From assembly GCA_937880835.1 (NCBI GenBank), contig CALGRN010000185.1, forward strand, positions 1-11,779: a stretch of DNA of 11,779 nucleotides. Reading direction: 5' to 3'. The notes under the pieces were generated by a model, which was not told the origin of the DNA, made no database searches, and saw nothing but the letters and a program-made list of their open reading frames with translations. The translations under genes and the position numbers were made by a program. This document shows positions 8,122 to 11,779 of the stretch, piece after piece. The stretch is from an uncultured Prevotella sp. (GTDB lineage Bacteria > Bacteroidota > Bacteroidia > Bacteroidales > Bacteroidaceae). Within the stretch, counting starts at the first letter, position 1, and every line of letters starts with the position of its first letter.

Positions 8122-9663
8122 CTAACTTCTTGCATTCATTATCTGTTCTATGTGTTGCTCTCGGTGTATCACCTGCACCTCTATACCGAATTTTTCATGA
8201 ATATGTTCTGCTAAATGCTGCGCGGAATAGACACTGCGATGCTGTCCTCCTGTGCATCCGAAGCTGAACATAAGGTTTGTAAATCCGCGCTGAATATAAC
8301 GATATACGTGATGATCGGCAAGCTTATATACACTTTCAAGGAAGTTTAATATCTCTCCGTCATCTTCAAGAAAGCGTATCACCGGTTCATCAAGTCCGGT
8401 GAGTTTTTTATACGGTTCGTATCTGCCGGGATTGTGCGTACTGCGACAATCAAACACATATCCGCCACCATTTCCAGAGTTATCTTCCGGAATACCTTTC
8501 CTATAAGAAAAACTATACACTGTAACCTTCAATGGTCCGCTGCCATCATATTTTGAATAAGTTGCAGGACCGTCTTGCGGATGTCCCTTATATATATTGC
8601 TTTCTGACGTTCTGTATCCGTCTGCACGGTTTATTGCAGGTTGTTCCAAGATAGCAAACTGCGGCAATTCTGTCAGTTGTTTCAGTATCTCAATTAAATA
8701 AGGATATTGGAACTGCTGTCCGGTTGTAAGCAATTCCCGAAGGTTTTGTATTGCAGGCGGAATACTTTCTATGAAATGTTTTTTTCGTTCAAAATATCCT
8801 CTGAAACCGTATGCTCCAAGCACTTGAAGTGTCCTGAACAGGACGAAAAGACTTAATCGTTCTACAAAATGGCGTACAGACGGTACTTCCGTATTGTTTT
8901 TGAGCGAATTATAATATTCATATACAAGTTCTCTGCGCAGTTTATGAGAATATTTTGCAGATGCCTGCCACAGAAAAGATGCAAGATCATAATAATAAGG
9001 TCCTTTGCGTCCGCCTTGAAAATCGATAAAATAAGGTTTTCCTTTTGTATCGAGCATGATGTTACGCGCTTGGAAGTCTCTGTACATGAAGCTTTCTGTG
9101 GGTTCTGACGTCAAGTCTTTTGCAAAGAGATGGAAGTTTGCTTCCAGTTTCAGTTCATGGAAATCAAGTTCCGAAGGTTTTAGAAAGCAATATTTAAAGT
9201 AGTTAAGATCGAACAAAACACTGTTTCTGTCGAACTCAGGTTGAGGATAACAATTGCTCCAATCAAGTCCTCTCGCTCCTCTTATCTGTATGTTAGGCAG
9301 TTCCCTTATCGTGTTTACGAGTAATTGTTTCTCTTTCTGATTATATCTTCCTCCTGCTTTCCGTCCTCCTTCTATTGCATCATAAAGCGACATTGTGCCA
9401 AGATCAGTCTGTAAATATCGTAATCCGTCTTCGCTCACTGCGAGTATTTCAGGTACTGGTATCTGCCTTCTCACAAAATGTCTGGCAAGAGATATGAACG
9501 CATTATTTTCATCTCGGCTCGTTCCTATTGCTCCAATGACGCTCGCACCGTCTGCTCCTGTCATCCTGTAATATTGCCTGTTGCTGCCCGCACCGGGTAT
9601 TTTCTCTGCGCTTAGAGGTTTTTCTTTCTTGAACGATATATATAATTCTATCAGTTTTTCCAT
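8122..9663 (-). CDS. AmgK-like sugar kinase fused to RapZ C-terminal domain
   Basis: This 513-residue protein joins two families. Residues about 1-330 are an aminoglycoside phosphotransferase-fold kinase like AmgK: a glycine-rich start (GAGSNRQYYR, 24-33), a catalytic loop YRDFQARN (194-201; catalytic Asp196, Asn201) and a metal-binding aspartate in FIDFQGG (Asp214). AmgK phosphorylates MurNAc or GlcNAc at the anomeric carbon. Residues about 378-505 match the C-terminal domain of RapZ: YSFSYRKGIP, YVFDCRSTHNP, TGLDEPVIRFLE and GCTGGQHRSVY (469-479), the phosphosugar-site motif. The P-loop ATPase half of classical RapZ is absent, replaced by the kinase. In E. coli this domain binds glucosamine-6-phosphate and RNA; a sensing or regulatory role here is inference. 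A two-helix membrane protein precedes it by 26 bp and a MurU-like enzyme follows by 116 bp, both supporting cell-wall sugar salvage. No frameshift or missing catalytic residue is seen. Confidence 0.9.
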   Translation of the reverse strand: MEKLIELYISFKKEKPLSAEKIPGAGSNRQYYRMTGADGASVIGAIGTSRDENNAFISLARHFVRRQIPVPEILAVSEDGLRYLQTDLGTMSLYDAIEGGRKAGGRYNQKEKQLLVNTIRELPNIQIRGARGLDWSNCYPQPEFDRNSVLFDLNYFKYCFLKPSELDFHELKLEANFHLFAKDLTSEPTESFMYRDFQARNIMLDTKGKPYFIDFQGGRKGPYYYDLASFLWQASAKYSHKLRRELVYEYYNSLKNNTEVPSVRHFVERLSLFVLFRTLQVLGAYGFRGYFERKKHFIESIPPAIQNLRELLTTGQQFQYPYLIEILKQLTELPQFAILEQPAINRADGYRTSESNIYKGHPQDGPATYSKYDGSGPLKVTVYSFSYRKGIPEDNSGNGGGYVFDCRSTHNPGRYEPYKKLTGLDEPVIRFLEDDGEILNFLESVYKLADHHVYRYIQRGFTNLMFSFGCTGGQHRSVYSAQHLAEHIHEKFGIEVQVIHREQHIEQIMNARS

Positions 9664-9689
9664 AAAGCTGCCTTGAACGGCGTAGATTT

Positions 9690-9860
9690 TTATTGTTCTT
9701 TATTTTTCTTTTTTTCAAAGATAAGACATACAATGTGTTCGAGAACGAATAGTAACAGGAGAATACCGAGTGACATCCACCATGACTTTGTTATTAAAAG
9801 CAAGCCACCGGTTACTATCAAGAACAGTAACACACGTTTTATATCGAAATTCATTTTCAT
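9690..9860 (-). CDS. Small two-helix membrane protein (56 residues) leading the kinase-RapZ unit
   Basis: The minus-strand frame from ATG 9860 to TAA at 9690 encodes 56 residues: MKMNFDIKRV, then two hydrophobic stretches, about 9-24 (VLLFLIVTGGLLLI) and 29-48 (MSLGILLLLFVLEHIVCLIF), split by TKSWW, and a lysine-rich tail EKKKNKEQ. The basic residues at both ends predict a hairpin with both termini in the cytoplasm. It ends 26 bp before the kinase-RapZ start and is preceded by a strong -7 box, so it is probably the first gene of that transcript. The box is only 4 nt from the first ATG, so the message would be leaderless or start at the second ATG (9854). I do not recognise the family; function is unknown, though membrane tethering or regulation of the kinase is conceivable. 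The frame on the opposite strand here has no promoter and looks like its shadow. Confidence 0.7.
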   Translation of the reverse strand: MKMNFDIKRVLLFLIVTGGLLLITKSWWMSLGILLLLFVLEHIVCLIFEKKKNKEQ

Positions 9861-9864
9861 TGTG

Positions 9865-9872
9865 CAAACTTA
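9865..9872 (-). promoter_or_regulatory. Bacteroidetes -7 promoter box ahead of the small membrane protein
   Basis: The minus strand reads TAAGTTTG within GTAAGTTTGCAC, a full TAnnTTTG match. The -33 region has no obvious TTTG. Its closeness to the ATG at 9860 implies a start point at or inside the first codons. A second, weaker match, TATGTTTG, lies at 9977-9984 on the same strand and could give a normal leader. Confidence 0.6.
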
Positions 9873-10361
9873 CAACTTTTTTTCGATACTGTGTGTCTGT
9901 GAGTATAATTATTTGGAAAGTAATAACGAAATCATTTTCTTATTACTTATAAATGCTTATATTTAAAACATGTTTCCAAACATAAGTCATGTTATAATAA
10001 TATTATTATATCGTAAAAACATATTATCGAAACAATCATGTTGCAACAGAAAGTTATTGTTTATAACACATTTTCAAATATTGTATCTATAAACCGGAAC
10101 AATCTTATTATACAGACTCTGCACAAACTTCAATATGTAACTTAATGTGAGTTCGACGAATTATAATTATTTCTATAATTTGATTAATATCGCTTATTGT
10201 TTTATAGTACGGTTTGTATGACAAAACGTTTTTAGTAGTTCTAAAAAGCAATTAAACAGTGCCTTTTTCACACAATGAGCAAAATATAAAGGTCGTTGTT
10301 TCTGTCTTTGATACGTTTTTAGCAGCCATATCGATACGAAATAGTATTGTTTTACATTTAT

Positions 10362-10448
10362 CGGACAGACATCAGGTCTGTCCCTACATGATGATTGTGA
10401 TGTGTATAATTATATCCTGCATGTAGGGACGCGCCCTGTGCGTGTCCG
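10362..10448. repeat. REPIN-like element: two inverted REP hairpins with GTAG tetranucleotides
   Basis: Two 29-bp halves (10362-10390 and 10420-10448) face each other across a 29-bp spacer. They share the outer repeat CGGACA/TGTCCG (10362-10367, 10443-10448) and the inner repeat GTCCCTACATG/CATGTAGGGAC (10380-10390, 10420-10430). Each half also folds alone: the left forms a perfect 8-bp stem GGACAGAC/GTCTGTCC with a 5-nt loop; the right forms GGACGCGC/GCGTGTCC with one G-T pair and a 5-nt loop. Each stem is directly preceded, on its own strand, by GTAG, the tetranucleotide recognised by REP-associated tyrosine transposases in known REP systems. No transposase gene is in this window, so movement would be in trans. 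It is distinctly GC-richer than its surroundings. Confidence 0.75.
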
Positions 10449-10600
10449 GATTGCCACATTCATGTATGTATTCACAACAATATTGTATGTCTGTTCACTT
10501 TCCAACTTTCAACGGTTATAATTAAATCTTTTGGATTGAATTAATCGAACTAAGGTTAACTTATAAGAGTCTGTATATCAATATACTATAAATCGGATTT

Positions 10601-10688
10601 CAAAAGCTATCCTTCCAGACTGTAAAAGCTATTGTTTTACCCTGAGAAAGTTATCCTTTTGCGATGCAAAACAATAACTTTTGCATCG
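10601..10688. repeat. 22-bp tandem repeat array B (four degenerate units)
   Basis: Four contiguous 22-bp units lie at 10601-10622, 10623-10644, 10645-10666 and 10667-10688, with the same length, orientation and unit order as array A. Unit 1 starts CAAAAGCTATCC in both arrays and follows TTT in both; both are followed shortly by ATAAAA. Units 3-4 contain a perfect 11-bp inverted repeat GCGATGCAAAA/TTTTGCATCGC (10661-10671, 10679-10689) around a 7-nt loop. Units 1 and 2 are the most degenerate at their 3' ends. Confidence 0.8.
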
Positions 10689-10820
10689 CAATGATAAAAC
10701 ATCGAAAATCCGGGAAGTTTTATTTAAAGATGAAACGTAAATCTGATTATTCGGAAATAATAATTATAAGAATAAAAACAAATATGAAAATACTTCCATT
10801 TAAGCATTTAACAAGAAATG

Positions 10821-10866
10821 AAAAAACGGTGTAAGACTAATATGAAAAATCAGCCTTACACCGTTT
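10821..10866 (-). terminator. Rho-independent terminator of the penicillin-binding protein gene
   Basis: A perfect 12-bp inverted repeat AAACGGTGTAAG (10824-10835) and CTTACACCGTTT (10855-10866), extendable inward with wobble pairs, is followed on the minus strand by a six-T run. It begins 19 nt after the stop of the penicillin-binding protein gene. Confidence 0.85.
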
Positions 10867-10885
10867 ATATTTATTCGTTCATCGC

Positions 10886-11779
10886 CTATTCGTATACCTC
10901 TTCTATGCCGTTAATATAAGAAGGTTCATCCGTAGAGCATGGATTAAATCCTTCCGGAACTACGAATTTGGCATCAGGGTCATATCCCAACGATTTGTCA
11001 CGATACACCTTTTTCATGAAGTAAGCCCATATAGGAAGTGCCATTGTCGCTCCTTGTCCCATTTGCATAGAGTCGAAATGTATGTCACGATCTTCTCCTC
11101 CTACCCAGCAACCGCTTACAAGTTCGGGGGTAAATCCCATAAACCAAGCGTCTGAATTTCGGTTTGTAGTACCCGTCTTAGCACCTATCTCACCTGTGAA
11201 ATTATATCTGAAACGAAGTCGTCCTGCTGTTCCTCCGTCAACAACACCTTTGAGAATGTCAAGCATTTTGTTTGCACTTTCTTCGCTTATAACCTCATTC
11301 ATACGGGGTTGAAACTCTGCTATCACATTGCCTTCGTTATCTTCTATGCGCGAGACAAAACGTGGTGCGCAGTGTATTCCGTTATTTGCAAATGTCGTAT
11401 AAGCACTTACCATCTCTGCAACACTAACCTCGCAAGGTCCTAAGGCAAGCGACATAGACGGATGAATGTCAGGATTTAATATTCCGAACTCATGTATAAG
11501 CTGCACGAAAGCCTGCGGATTTAACTTGCTCATGAGATAGGCTGAAATCCAGTTGTTAGACTGTGCGAGCCCCCATTTCAATGTAACCATTTGTCCATAT
11601 CTGCGACGATTGGCATTTCTTGGTGTCCAAGGGACACCTGCGACTATATATGTGCGTTGCACATTCGGCGCAACATCGCAAGGTGAAAATCCGTTTTCCA
11701 TTGCGAGAGAATAAAGGAATGGCTTTATCGTAGAACCTATCTGTCTGCGTCCGTTCATAACCATATCATACTGGAAATG
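10886..11779 (-). CDS. Class A penicillin-binding protein (PBP1A-like), C-terminal transpeptidase part
   Basis: The frame is open to the right edge, giving 297 C-terminal residues of a protein normally over 700 long, so the glycosyltransferase domain and true start are outside. The methionine at 11764 is internal, not a start: upstream codons continue in frame as HFQYD. The three penicillin-binding motifs are present and in order: STIK in RRQIGSTIKPF (serine nucleophile, SxxK), SNN in GLAQSNNW (SxN) and KTGTT in GAKTGTTNRNSDAWFMGF (KTG). These proteins sit in the inner membrane, polymerise glycan strands and cross-link peptides in the periplasm. Membership of class A, not a monofunctional class B enzyme, rests on the RRQxGSTxKPF context and the SLALGPCEVSVAEMVSAY segment, which resemble PBP1A/MrcA. 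A strong terminator follows, so it is transcribed separately from the genes to its left. Confidence 0.92.
   Translation of the reverse strand, partial: HFQYDMVMNGRRQIGSTIKPFLYSLAMENGFSPCDVAPNVQRTYIVAGVPWTPRNANRRRYGQMVTLKWGLAQSNNWISAYLMSKLNPQAFVQLIHEFGILNPDIHPSMSLALGPCEVSVAEMVSAYTTFANNGIHCAPRFVSRIEDNEGNVIAEFQPRMNEVISEESANKMLDILKGVVDGGTAGRLRFRYNFTGEIGAKTGTTNRNSDAWFMGFTPELVSGCWVGGEDRDIHFDSMQMGQGATMALPIWAYFMKKVYRDKSLGYDPDAKFVVPEGFNPCSTDEPSYINGIEEVYE

Larger units (their letters stand above)
9873..10820. other. Long AT-rich intergenic region without a convincing gene
   Basis: Nearly 950 bp between the small membrane protein promoter and the penicillin-binding protein terminator. It contains a REPIN-like element (10362-10448), a 22-bp repeat array (10601-10688), and AT-rich sequence including an 18-bp AT-only palindrome (9993-10010). 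I see no gene-like open frame, tRNA or rRNA. A small RNA cannot be excluded. Confidence 0.6.

Noticed and set aside
9673..9966. Plus-strand open frame of 97 codons
   Set aside because: It is antisense to the 56-residue membrane protein, which has the better promoter, operon spacing and helix pattern; the plus-strand product shows no recognisable features.
9993..10010. 18-bp perfect palindrome as a regulatory site
   Set aside because: It is made only of A and T in very AT-rich DNA, so chance is a sufficient explanation.

Overview
The window looks like a chromosomal segment from a low-GC member of the Bacteroidales (Bacteroidetes), probably Prevotella- or Bacteroides-like. The evidence is the methylmalonyl-CoA epimerase/carboxyltransferase pair of the succinate-propionate pathway, a TonB-dependent receptor with an N-terminal carboxypeptidase-regulatory-like domain, the kinase-RapZ fusion architecture, the lack of Shine-Dalgarno sequences ahead of the genes, and four matches to the Bacteroides-type -7 box TAnnTTTG. 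Genus assignment is inference.

Layout, left to right. (1) 1-1507, minus strand: an operon mce -> mmdA-type carboxyltransferase; the latter runs off the left edge. (2) 1600-3969, minus: a single TonB-dependent outer-membrane receptor with no SusD partner. (3) 3970-4390: a divergent intergenic region holding a four-unit 22-bp tandem repeat (array A) and the promoter of the next pair. (4) 4391-5598, plus: the only plus-strand genes, a four-helix membrane protein of unknown function followed after 14 bp by an LCMT/TcmP-type methyltransferase. A symmetric hairpin terminator at 5605-5641 separates them from convergent guaA. (5) 9860-5679, minus: a 56-residue two-helix membrane protein, an AmgK-like sugar kinase fused to a RapZ C-terminal domain, a MurU-like nucleotidyltransferase (own promoter), and GMP synthase guaA. 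(6) 9873-10820: almost 1 kb without a convincing gene, holding a REPIN-like pair of inverted REP hairpins with GTAG tetranucleotides and a second copy of the 22-bp array (array B). (7) 10886-11779, minus: the C-terminal transpeptidase part of a class A penicillin-binding protein, with its own terminator.

How the genes fit together. The kinase and nucleotidyltransferase match the two-step AmgK-MurU salvage route (MurNAc -> MurNAc-1-P -> UDP-MurNAc), so region 5 is best read as cell-wall sugar recycling, with a nearby but separately terminated peptidoglycan synthase. The most interesting protein is the kinase fused to the RapZ domain, which in Escherichia coli senses glucosamine-6-phosphate; this suggests salvage may be tuned to amino-sugar supply. 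The most interesting non-coding signals are the REPIN-like element and the paired 22-bp arrays. I see no CRISPR array, RNA gene, prophage, insertion sequence or defence system. I do not claim a wholly new system, but the fusion operon and the two repeat families deserve follow-up.
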